NCBI RefSeq assembly: GCF_001693755.1
Contig: NZ_LYST01000053.1
Span: forward strand, 1 to 64,000
Direction: 5' to 3'
From: Gilliamella sp. wkB171
Lineage (GTDB): Bacteria; Pseudomonadota; Gammaproteobacteria; Enterobacterales; Orbaceae
Length of the DNA: 64,000 bases
Both the position numbers and the translations under genes were made by a program. The notes beneath the pieces are model-generated. The model worked only from the letters and a program-made list of their open reading frames with translations, made no database searches and had not been told where the DNA came from. Shown here in pieces: positions 20,285 to 27,493 of this stretch. Within the stretch, counting starts at the first letter, position 1. Each line of letters starts with the position of its first letter.

Positions 20285-21416
20285 TTTTACTACCTTCTTC
20301 TGTTATTTCTATGTATAACGAATGTTTTGTCGTATCAGCAACAATCGATGCTAGAGGCACGAATTGTTCATGACTTTGTCTGACTTCACCGTCTGAATCA
20401 GCTAACTCAATAGCTTGTTGTTTAATATCAAAAACAGTCAAATCAGCATCATAACCAACAGTTAACTTGCCTTTATTTTTAAGACGCAAAACTTGTGCCG
20501 CATTTTGAGTAACACTATCAAGAATTCTTTTTCGGCTATAACCAAGACAAATAAACTTGGTCATTACATTTGCTAAACTAAATACGGGGCCTTGTAAGCG
20601 ATTTTTGGAATAAATGTCGGAACTAATTGTATTAGGATAAATATCCAAGCACTTGGCACGCTCGGCGACAGCAAAGCTAAAGCTTTCTCCACCATGACCA
20701 ATATCTAAAATGACGCCACGTTCAATAGCTCGTTTGATTGAATCTCGCAAATTGTTCTGTTTATCAAATATTTGATTTGGCTTACCATTAAAACAGTGAG
20801 TAATAATATCGCCTTTAGTTAATAAATCGGCAATTTCATCCAGCTCTGGCGGATTATTCCCGACATGAATCATCAGTGGTAAACCGGTTTTTTTCTGCAT
20901 CTCTTTCGCTTTGATTAATGGTAAAATACCATTTTCACCCACCACACTCCGGCTCATCCTAACTTTTATTCCAATAATAAAATGTGGGTATTTAGCTAAA
21001 GTTTTGTCAAATAACGCGACATCAATATCTTGCATATCGGCAAGTTCATTTTGTCTAATTAAACCAATCTTTGAGATATTCAAAAATGAATAAACATGAG
21101 TCTGCGCTTGCTGAGCTAGTTGATAGAACGCATCAACATCAAGTGCGCCAACACTACCTGCATCCACAACAGAAGTTACGCCAGCTTTAACCCCAATTAA
21201 ATCAGGCTCATCATGATAGATGGGTGAACGCGCAAAGCAATGAGTATGAGAGTCGATCCATCCAGCACTGACATAATATTTCTGTTTTAGGTCTAAAATG
21301 CGAATAGTTGGATCTGAAATGACACTGTCTATTTTGACAATTTTTCCTTGATAAATAGCAATGTCGGTTATCGAGTCATCAATTAATATGGCGTTTTTTA
21401 TAATTAAATCATACAT
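20262..21416 (-). CDS. Amidohydrolase/deacetylase family metallohydrolase (EF_0837 type)
   Basis: A 384-residue dihydroorotase-like amidohydrolase. Metal ligands visible are the HTH pair in GWIDSHTHC (His57, His59), a probable carboxylated lysine in IGIKVRMS (near 150), histidines in MIHVGN and THCFNG (near 185 and 208) and an aspartate in SSDIYSKN (near 270). The ATG at 21416 is preferred over the upstream TTG because it begins MYDLIIKNA, the family start. In this operon it most likely removes an N-acyl group or opens a cyclic amide before the ammonia-lyase acts. It overlaps the lyase gene by 23 bp. The exact substrate is unknown. Confidence 0.85.
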   Translation of the reverse strand: MYDLIIKNAILIDDSITDIAIYQGKIVKIDSVISDPTIRILDLKQKYYVSAGWIDSHTHCFARSPIYHDEPDLIGVKAGVTSVVDAGSVGALDVDAFYQLAQQAQTHVYSFLNISKIGLIRQNELADMQDIDVALFDKTLAKYPHFIIGIKVRMSRSVVGENGILPLIKAKEMQKKTGLPLMIHVGNNPPELDEIADLLTKGDIITHCFNGKPNQIFDKQNNLRDSIKRAIERGVILDIGHGGESFSFAVAERAKCLDIYPNTISSDIYSKNRLQGPVFSLANVMTKFICLGYSRKRILDSVTQNAAQVLRLKNKGKLTVGYDADLTVFDIKQQAIELADSDGEVRQSHEQFVPLASIVADTTKHSLYIEITEEGSKNALRISN

Positions 21417-21467
21417 AAGTTGTTCCAAATCCGCTGTAATTTAACTAACTACAGCGGAGAGTTAACA

Positions 21468-22121
21468 TTAGACAATAGGAAATATTCCACCAAAAATCAT
21501 CGCACCTAAAATTGCACCACCAGTGATTGGTTTTTTCCATACATAAAAGAGTAATGCACCCAGTAAAGAACCTATACCAATAGGAATTGAAGCTACCATA
21601 GCTGATAAAATAATCATTGGCCCTAAGAATCGTCCCGATGCATTACCGGCGCCCATCATCACATCAGCACCAAAAGTCGATCCACTGCCACTATTAACAG
21701 TAAATTTTCGGATAAGAATAATAATTGCGCCAATCAATGCACCTAAAACTAATCCAGTCGCTAATGCAGCTAAAAAGTTTTCAACAGGAAAGGTATAACC
21801 GCCCGCTAGCAATAATGCCGGTACACCTAATCCAATACCTGTTTGTAAAGCGCCACCAATGTCTAATATGCCAACTAATGAACCTTCGATAACGCGAGCA
21901 AACAAAAAACTAGCGCCAAATGCTGCAACTGCACCATAATCACCAGTTGTCATTCCTGATTTGAGCATTGCAACAAACGCAATCTCATTAAATGCACCTA
22001 TACCATATACATAAAAAGTATGCGTTCCAGCAAAAATACCTGCTGATAAAAGTCCACAAATAATCGGGAATGACCAATCGGCATACCAAAAACTTTTATT
22101 AATGGTTGTTTGAGTATTCAT
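21468..22121 (-). CDS. DUF4310 family integral membrane protein (EF_0833/AHA_3914 type)
   Basis: A 217-residue, very hydrophobic protein with about six membrane segments and repeated glycine/alanine-rich helices. An N-terminal FWYADWSFPIICGLLSAG and a central GSGSTFGADVMMGAGNASGRFLGP loop look like a ligand or partner contact. It belongs to a family of unknown function that always travels with the next three genes upstream. It is 18 bp after DUF4311 and 51 bp before the amidohydrolase ATG. Inference: one of two membrane subunits of an uptake system for the operon's substrate. No transporter motif of a characterised class is recognisable. Confidence 0.8.
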   Translation of the reverse strand: MNTQTTINKSFWYADWSFPIICGLLSAGIFAGTHTFYVYGIGAFNEIAFVAMLKSGMTTGDYGAVAAFGASFLFARVIEGSLVGILDIGGALQTGIGLGVPALLLAGGYTFPVENFLAALATGLVLGALIGAIIILIRKFTVNSGSGSTFGADVMMGAGNASGRFLGPMIILSAMVASIPIGIGSLLGALLFYVWKKPITGGAILGAMIFGGIFPIV

Positions 22122-22139
22122 AATGTGTTATTCCCTATA

Positions 22140-22895
22140 TTATTTAAACCAATAAGACAGACCATCTCGAAATGAATTTATCATCTTCATATCAAAACCG
22201 CGAAAATAGCCACTCATTACAAATAGAACAATGACCGCGACTAACATAATCTTCATAACACGATTCCAGCCACTGTCATCGACACCTTTACCAATTAGGA
22301 TACCTAAAACTAAGCCCGGTACAGCATTACCCATAATCAATTGCGCAAGTCCACCAAATAATGTCCCCCAAAAACCACTGCGACGACCAGCATCTAACGC
22401 TGCCAACCAAAAGATCACTGGCATTACTGTTGCCACAAGCAGATTTGCCGCAGGGACTAATACTTTCGTCGCTGTAATTTTTAATGAATCAGGAATAACA
22501 GAAGTGGTGGTATTTAAAAATAACACCACTATGACGCCGATAAATGCACAAGCTAATGCCATTTTTTTAGGATCATGTAGCGTTTCGGCAAGATTACGAT
22601 TTTTTATCATCAATAACGATGCTCCCCAGTTGGGAATAATTCGGTGATCGACATCTTGGGTAAAAGAGCCCGCAGCCACTGATGATGCCCATGCATTAAA
22701 AAAGAAACCCAGACCAAATGAGAAATGTGCCGCAGGATCACCTTCACAAGAATTAAGTTCGCCAAGTGTTCGAAAAGCCCCCATGCCTTGATAGGTTGGC
22801 GCATGAAACATTCGAGCCGCCCCCGCACCAACGCCAAAACCACAGAGTCCACCAATAATAATAGACTTTAATGCAATAATTAGAATTTCCATCAT
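22140..22895 (-). CDS. DUF4311 family integral membrane protein (EF_0832/AHA_3913 type)
   Basis: A 251-residue membrane protein with about six or seven predicted helices. A long conserved-looking polar loop after the first helix (ARMFHAPTYQGMGAFRTLG, residues about 27-45, then ELNSCEGDPAAHFSFG) is rich in residues suitable for substrate binding. The C-terminus ends in a short amphipathic segment, GLSYWFK. It lies 17 bp after DUF4312. Its family is known only from this gene cluster. I infer that it pairs with DUF4310 as a two-subunit permease. Confidence 0.8.
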   Translation of the reverse strand: MMEILIIALKSIIIGGLCGFGVGAGAARMFHAPTYQGMGAFRTLGELNSCEGDPAAHFSFGLGFFFNAWASSVAAGSFTQDVDHRIIPNWGASLLMIKNRNLAETLHDPKKMALACAFIGVIVVLFLNTTTSVIPDSLKITATKVLVPAANLLVATVMPVIFWLAALDAGRRSGFWGTLFGGLAQLIMGNAVPGLVLGILIGKGVDDSGWNRVMKIMLVAVIVLFVMSGYFRGFDMKMINSFRDGLSYWFK

Positions 22896-22912
22896 TTCCC
22901 TTATACGTTATG

Positions 22913-23209
22913 TTATTCAGATTTAAATTCAATATCCGCAAGATCAACGAAACTTACATTAACAGAGACATCAAGAGTGACGTCGTAAAGGGTTCTTTTC
23001 CTTGGCAGAAAAACAAACAAAAAGCGCTCAGTGGTTATCATTTGTTTTGCTGATACAACTTGAATATCTTGTGGTTCAATACGTAATACAATATTGCCAA
23101 TATGGTTAAACACCTCTTTTTGAACCTGACTTAATGCTATTGCAAATGCCCGTTGTTTAGATTCACCTTTACCATTTACCCTGACATACAACTGTTGTGT
23201 TTTTTTCAT
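22913..23209 (-). CDS. DUF4312 family protein (EF_0831/AHA_3912 type)
   Basis: A 98-residue soluble protein starting MKKTQQLYVRVNGKGESKQRA. It is predicted mixed alpha/beta, with regular beta-like stretches (QLYVRV, IVLRIEPQDIQVV, ERFLFVFLPRKR, YDVTLDVSVNVSFVD), and has no signal peptide. It is 14 bp from the SFCGS gene and 17 bp from DUF4311, which implies tightly coupled expression with the membrane proteins. Function is unknown; size and place suggest a cytoplasmic accessory subunit of the transport module. Confidence 0.75.
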   Translation of the reverse strand: MKKTQQLYVRVNGKGESKQRAFAIALSQVQKEVFNHIGNIVLRIEPQDIQVVSAKQMITTERFLFVFLPRKRTLYDVTLDVSVNVSFVDLADIEFKSE

Positions 23210-23223
23210 TTTTATCTTCGCAC

Positions 23224-23592
23224 TTATGGACGTGGATATTTTTTCAAAAATGCTTGTGCGATACGCTTGCCAAGCTCTTGTGTATCCATAAAACCAAAAC
23301 CAAGAACTTTACAACCATCATTAATCGCAGTCTCACCTTCTTCTATTGATCGCATACCATGGCGTTGTGAATAGCCATATTTATTTTGTGCAGTAATCGC
23401 ACCAGCGCCGCCGCTGCCACAAAACGATAAGCCTAAATCAGCATGCTCGTTATTCATGACATCACCTAACTTCATATCAGCAGCCATACCAGGAATAACA
23501 ATTGCCCTGCAACCTTCTACAGAGTTAATCCCTTCGGCAATCTTTTGCCCTTTTCCCATTCTATCGCCAATAACAATGACTACTTCAGTCAT
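23224..23592 (-). CDS. Glycine-rich SFCGS family protein (EF_0830/AHA_3911 type)
   Basis: A 122-residue cytoplasmic protein. It opens with a beta strand and a glycine/lysine loop (VIVIGDRMGKGQKIAEGI) and carries the family hallmark SFCGSGGAGAIT around Cys58. The fold looks like a small alpha/beta unit. Its size and single conserved cysteine recall PTS EIIB proteins, which are phosphorylated on a cysteine. That likeness is my inference and not established. It is 14 bp before DUF4312 in the same transcript. Confidence 0.8.
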   Translation of the reverse strand: MTEVVIVIGDRMGKGQKIAEGINSVEGCRAIVIPGMAADMKLGDVMNNEHADLGLSFCGSGGAGAITAQNKYGYSQRHGMRSIEEGETAINDGCKVLGFGFMDTQELGKRIAQAFLKKYPRP

Positions 23593-23637
23593 AATATTTC
23601 TCCTATTAATTATTGTTTTTTATCGTCTAGTAATCTT

Positions 23638-23976
23638 TTAATTCGCTTTAGCCACCTCATAATGCACCGCTAACAAATAGGCCTCTTCCATTGGCAAATT
23701 ATCAAATAATTTTACTGTTCTACGAGCTAGCGCTAATGATTCCTGTGAAAGTTCATCAAATAAGCTCGGATCAACTTCTGGCAATTTTTCAAGTGTTTTG
23801 GCTCGTTGAACCATAGCTTTAACGTGTGAAAGTAACATAGCCTTTTGCACATCATTTTGCGTAATCTGCTGTTCAATCAACCAGCCATTTATAATTTTAA
23901 TAATTTGTGGTGTAACTAATTCTGGTTCAAGATTATCTTCGATCATGCGAAACTTTATTGCTGACATAACAAACAT
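23638..23976 (-). CDS. Small PRD-domain protein (EF_0829/AHA_3910 type)
   Basis: A 112-residue protein that is essentially one PTS regulation domain without a DNA- or RNA-binding part. Histidines fitting PRD phosphorylation sites occur in LLSHVKAM and in the C-terminal LLAVHYEVAKAN. The ATG at 23976 is chosen because GAGAATA precedes it; an open frame extends 15 codons further to 24021, and a second in-frame ATG lies 9 bases downstream. It is the first gene of the nine-gene operon, 45 bp before the SFCGS gene. A free-standing PRD may bind or titrate the PRD/EIIA activator at the other end of the operon; this is inferred. Confidence 0.78.
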   Translation of the reverse strand: MFVMSAIKFRMIEDNLEPELVTPQIIKIINGWLIEQQITQNDVQKAMLLSHVKAMVQRAKTLEKLPEVDPSLFDELSQESLALARRTVKLFDNLPMEEAYLLAVHYEVAKAN

Positions 23977-24148
23977 TATTCTCTTTTTTTTTAAGCATGA
24001 TTTAAGCGTAAATGAAACCACAATTAACGTGGATAGAGATTTTTTCCGTCAACAACAGGAAATTAATTATCATTTATCACAATAAATGGCATCATCTGTG
24101 TTTATGGAGGGAAAAATTAAGTTGAACCAAACTAAACTAATTGTTAAT

Positions 24149-24168
24149 TTTGTGAGTTTGATCATAAA
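24149..24168. promoter_or_regulatory. Candidate CRP-cAMP binding site upstream of the nine-gene operon
   Basis: TGTGA-GTTTGA-TCATA (core 24151-24166) matches nine of ten informative positions of the CRP consensus TGTGA-N6-TCACA. It lies about 175 bp upstream of the first operon ATG, in the only leader the operon has. CRP control fits a carbon-source operon, but no clear promoter was found beside it, so this is tentative. Confidence 0.35.
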
Positions 24169-24262
24169 AATGGTACCTAGGGAGGGAAGTGAAGATTTTT
24201 TGTTTTTGGGATTTTGTACACAAAGTTTTCGGATTTAAGTGTTTTTGCTTAAATTCAGGATA

Positions 24263-24380
24263 GGATTCCATACTGAAACGTGATTATTTTCTTAAACTTT
24301 TTGATAATGTTTTTTATTCTTTAGGATTTCGGCCGTTAGTAGTTTGGTGATTTTTTCTTTTCAGTGCAAACGCCCGAGTA
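24263..24380 (+). repeat. Left arm of a long imperfect inverted repeat
   Basis: Pairs with the reverse complement of 25027-25150. It holds a 24-bp identical block (24292-24315), then a run identical except for two bases across CGGCCGTTAGTAGTTTGGT. The outer 29 bp and inner 18 bp match more loosely. The right arm has a 7-bp insertion between the two strong blocks. Confidence 0.85.
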
Positions 24381-25026
24381 GGAGGATTTTGTGCTAAATC
24401 CCCCAACACCCCCTTGCAGCGTAAGAACAAAACGGTCTGCAACTTCCCTCCGCCTTCGTGCGGTTTTACGCACCGTCGCTGATTTGTTCCTGACAAAACA
24501 GCGCCTTCCCAAACGTCCCTGTTTGGCATTCTAACCGCTCTCAGTTATCGGTACTTTGTAATTGCGCAATAACAGTCACTTTCACAGCCCTTGATAAATA
24601 AAATTAGATACACTTCTAAATATTTTTTACAAAACATCTTTTATCTTGGTTAAAAAAATGTGTTTTTTGGAGATAAAAATATGTTTTTAATTGAAATTTA
24701 TTGGCAATAAATTAAATGTTTTATTGATTTAAAACAAAACCTAATCAAGATATCAGTTTCCCGTTTAAATGCTGCCGAGTGAGGGAATTGGCATAGAACA
24801 TTCGGCAAGACGCCGAATGAGGCGAGGATGTACATGGATGAACGATAGTCGCCGGTTCGTTAAGTGACAATTTGCGAAGCGAGGATAGTCACACAGTGAC
24901 CAGCATTTGTACGGGTGTGGGGGACAAATTTTTATGGATAAAATTTGAACAGATGATGACCTCAAAGAGGCGAGCATCATGGATGATACGAGTAGTTTAT
25001 AAAGTGGGGCTCATACCATCCCCTCT

Positions 25027-25150
25027 TTACTTGGGAGTTTTCACCGAAAAGAAAAAATAACCAAACTACTAACGGCCGAAAACCTAAAGAACAAAAATCA
25101 AAAAACATTATCAAAAAGTTTAAGGAAATTGATACGTTTTAGTATCGGAT
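25027..25150 (-). repeat. Right arm of a long imperfect inverted repeat
   Basis: Reverse complement of the 24263-24380 arm. It ends about 10 bp before the stop codon of the TPM-domain gene at 25161, so transcripts of that gene would run into the repeat. Confidence 0.85.
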
Positions 25151-25160
25151 CCCAAAATCT

Positions 25161-26078
25161 TTACCAACTACCAGAAGCACCACCACCGCCACTGCGTCCG
25201 CCGCCTCCACCACCGAATCCGCCAGAGCCGCCAAAACCACCACTACTACCACCAAAACCTCCGCCTCCACCGCGTCGGTTAATCCCCCCTCCATTTCCTT
25301 TAGCCATTAAAATACCACTTAAAATGGTACTTGCCACAAAAGCTAAAAATAATAGTGGTAAAGCAATAGATAGTGGATAGCCATGCCATAATGTAAATCC
25401 GCTAACGGAGAGTCCATTGAGTAATCCTGTACTTAAACTTCGTTTCGCACTGATTTTGCCTGAATTAGATAAGATGAAGTTAGCAATGACAAAGCAGAAA
25501 AAAAATGAGACTAACCCATAATTAAAAACAGTTGCGCCAAAGTCACTTGCTAACAATGAGTTCAGATTCTGTTGTGGGTCATCATCGGTTGTAGTATCTG
25601 AATTATCGATTTTTTGACTTAATACGGTTAAAGCATCATATATGCCTTGATAATAGTTATGTTGTTTAAACTGTGGTGCAAGTTGGTCACGAATAATGTG
25701 ACTAGCAACCAAGTCGGTAATAGTACCTTCAAGTCCATAGCCGACTTCGATACGCATGCGTTTATCATCTTTGACGATCAGTAATAATATGCCGTTATCA
25801 CGACCTTTTTTACCAATTTTCCAGTTAATAAAAACCCTATCGGCATATTGCTCAATTGTTTCATTATCAAGCTTAGCTATCATCAATACCGCAATTTGTG
25901 CACCATCAGTACGTGGTTTTTCAAATGCAATTAAACTTGATTCTAGCTCATCGATTTGTGACGATGTCAGGGTATGCGTGATATCAATAACACGTTGGCT
26001 AAAAACGGGGATCTCAGTTAGCCCATAACTGAGCCAACTGATCATCAATAACAAGCTAAATACAAATAACTTTTTCAT
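25161..26078 (-). CDS. TPM-domain (YgcG-like) membrane protein
   Basis: A 305-residue exported protein. It has an N-terminal signal peptide (MKKLFVFSLLLMISWLSYG), a TPM domain of about residues 25-155 (VIDITHTLTSSQIDELE, DNGILLLIVKDDKRMRIEVGYGLEG), two membrane helices near 190-210 and 235-255, and a glycine/serine-rich tail ending GGGASGSW. The family (formerly DUF477) is often paired with LemA, as here, with 6 bp between the genes. Its function is unclear; roles in membrane homeostasis or photosystem repair are reported for some relatives. The Gly-rich tail produces a spurious proline-rich frame on the opposite strand. Confidence 0.9.
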   Translation of the reverse strand: MKKLFVFSLLLMISWLSYGLTEIPVFSQRVIDITHTLTSSQIDELESSLIAFEKPRTDGAQIAVLMIAKLDNETIEQYADRVFINWKIGKKGRDNGILLLIVKDDKRMRIEVGYGLEGTITDLVASHIIRDQLAPQFKQHNYYQGIYDALTVLSQKIDNSDTTTDDDPQQNLNSLLASDFGATVFNYGLVSFFFCFVIANFILSNSGKISAKRSLSTGLLNGLSVSGFTLWHGYPLSIALPLLFLAFVASTILSGILMAKGNGGGINRRGGGGGFGGSSGGFGGSGGFGGGGGGRSGGGGASGSW

Positions 26079-26084
26079 TTGTAT

Positions 26085-26684
26085 TTACTGGCCAAAATTG
26101 ACAGCAGGCGCATCAGAGATCTGTTTTTCATTATCGACGGTAAATTGTTGCTTAGGTTGCTGGCCTAAAATATCTGCAACCCATTTAGTTGGTAGCGTAC
26201 GGATATAACTGTTGAAATTTTTAACCGTTTCAATATAGCGCCCTCTTGCAACTGTAATACGATTTTCTGTACCTTCAAGCTGGCTCATCAAATCTTGGTA
26301 AAGGGTATTAGCCTTAAGATCGGGATAATTCTCACTTACTGCAATAAGCCTACTTAATGCTGAACTTAAATCGGATTGTGCTTGTTGGAATTTAGAGAAT
26401 AAAGCGGGATCCGTTAATTGATCAGCATTAATTTGAACTGATCCAACTTTAGCTCGCGCATCAGTTACTTGTGTTAATACTTCTTTTTCGTGAGTTGCAT
26501 AACCTTTTACCGTATTAACCAAATTAGGCACTAAATCAGCTCGTCTTTTATATTGGTTAATAACTTCTGACCAAGAAGCTGCAACCGCCTCATCTTGAGT
26601 TTGAATACTGTTATAATCTTTAAAAAAGATAAATCCACCAATAATAATGAGTACAAGAATAACTAATAAAGATTTTGATTTCAT
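26085..26684 (-). CDS. LemA family protein
   Basis: A 199-residue protein with an N-terminal transmembrane anchor (about residues 5-22) and a long helical domain. The family signature KRRADLVPNLVNTVKGYATHE is at about residues 47-67, and TENRITVARGRYIETVKNFN lies further on. LemA proteins are widespread with no settled function. It is first in a two-gene unit with the TPM-domain protein, a conserved pairing. Confidence 0.93.
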   Translation of the reverse strand: MKSKSLLVILVLIIIGGFIFFKDYNSIQTQDEAVAASWSEVINQYKRRADLVPNLVNTVKGYATHEKEVLTQVTDARAKVGSVQINADQLTDPALFSKFQQAQSDLSSALSRLIAVSENYPDLKANTLYQDLMSQLEGTENRITVARGRYIETVKNFNSYIRTLPTKWVADILGQQPKQQFTVDNEKQISDAPAVNFGQ

Positions 26685-27100
26685 TATAAACCTCTTATAA
26701 AGTACTTAACTTTGGTTAAATGTGAATACTAAGTAATTAAGCAACGATAAAAATACATTATTATGACATTCAGTTACTGCTTTAAATAACCATAATGCAC
26801 AAACGCAGATGGCGTAAAAACAACAATGGACAACTTAATCGATAAAGAAGAGATTATTAAAGATAAAGACAAAAATTTATGTCGCTAACTGATTGTTATA
26901 ATTCACTATATTTCAGTTGCATACCACATGGTTTAAATTAACTGTTAAATATTATATCGAGTTTTAGTAAACTTGCGAAGTGTAATCGAAGGAATTTATG
27001 CAAAACACTTCATTGCTTTATTAATGGTTGCTCACAAAGCTATTTATTATAAGTATAACAATCTTTTAATTTTTAACGATAATTATAATCAGATTACTGG
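26685..27100. other. Intergenic region of 416 bp with no recognised gene
   Basis: AT-rich DNA between lemA and the monooxygenase-like gene. It should contain the lemA promoter, read on the minus strand, but I could not pick a convincing one. Only trivial open frames (for example 20 codons from 26826) are present. No tRNA, repeat or strong hairpin was seen. Confidence 0.6.
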
Positions 27101-27412
27101 CTATAAAATCACTTCAAAACATTCAAGCTCTGCTGGTGCAAAATAGATATCACTATTATTTGGCCGATTATTGGTATTTCGGTGAGTATGTTTGAAGTGT
27201 TCAGAGTTTACCCAAGCTTCAAAATCCGCTTTAGTTTCCCACTCTGCAAAAGATGAAAATAGTGTATAGTTTTCTTCTGTTTTTCCTTGTAAGAAATAAA
27301 AACGATTAAATCCCTTCATCTCTTTCAAATGGCTATCACGATTTCGCCATATATCAATAAAAGTATCTTCGCTACCACGTTTAATTTTAAAACGATTCAT
27401 TACTATATACAT
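27101..27412 (-). CDS. Antibiotic-biosynthesis-monooxygenase (ABM) domain protein
   Basis: A 103-residue dimeric alpha-beta-barrel type protein. Features fitting the ABM family are MYIVMNRFKIKRGSEDTFIDI at the start, the FSSFAEWETKADFEAWVNSEHF core and HTHRNTN after it. Family members include IsdG/HmoA haem-degrading enzymes and quinol monooxygenases. An AAAGGAG ribosome site sits 6-7 bp before the ATG. It lies downstream of the rpoC terminator, so it probably has its own promoter. A haem-degrading role is possible but not shown; substrate is unknown. Confidence 0.75.
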   Translation of the reverse strand: MYIVMNRFKIKRGSEDTFIDIWRNRDSHLKEMKGFNRFYFLQGKTEENYTLFSSFAEWETKADFEAWVNSEHFKHTHRNTNNRPNNSDIYFAPAELECFEVIL

Positions 27413-27440
27413 AAATATCTCCTTTTAATTTACTTATGTC

Positions 27441-27475
27441 CGATAAAAAAATAGCACGTTTACACGTGCTATTTT
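27441..27475 (-). terminator. rpoC operon terminator
   Basis: A 12-bp stem (AAAATAGCACGT / ACGTGCTATTTT) with a TTAC loop about 20 bp beyond the rpoC stop. On the minus strand it is followed by TTTTTTTATCG. This is a textbook intrinsic terminator closing the rplKAJL-rpoBC unit. Confidence 0.9.
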
Positions 27476-27493
27476 AAAAATTAAATCAACAAA

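Larger units (their letters stand above)
24263..25150. other. Repeat-bounded non-coding element of about 890 bp (possible non-autonomous mobile element)
   Basis: Two inverted arms of about 120 bp enclose two GC-richer cores (about 24365-24545 and 24765-25030) separated by an AT-rich spacer. Both cores run outward into the same tail sequence, so this can be read as two related repeat units in opposite orientation. Short open frames inside (71, 71 and 62 codons) have odd composition, rich in Arg, Cys and Pro, and no recognised domain. No transposase, integrase or target-site duplication was seen. It separates the nine-gene operon from the lemA pair. The intergenic stretch 24022-25160 holds no credible gene. 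Confidence 0.6.

Noticed and set aside
24263-25150. CRISPR array or complete insertion sequence
   Set aside because: The repeats are only two and inverted, with no regular spacers, and no transposase frame exists between them.
25129-25380. Proline-rich plus-strand open frame
   Set aside because: It is the antisense reading of the Gly/Ser-rich tail of the TPM-domain protein.
26826-26888. 20-codon frame in the lemA upstream gap
   Set aside because: Too short, composed mostly of Lys, Asp and Ile, with no ribosome site or hint of conservation.
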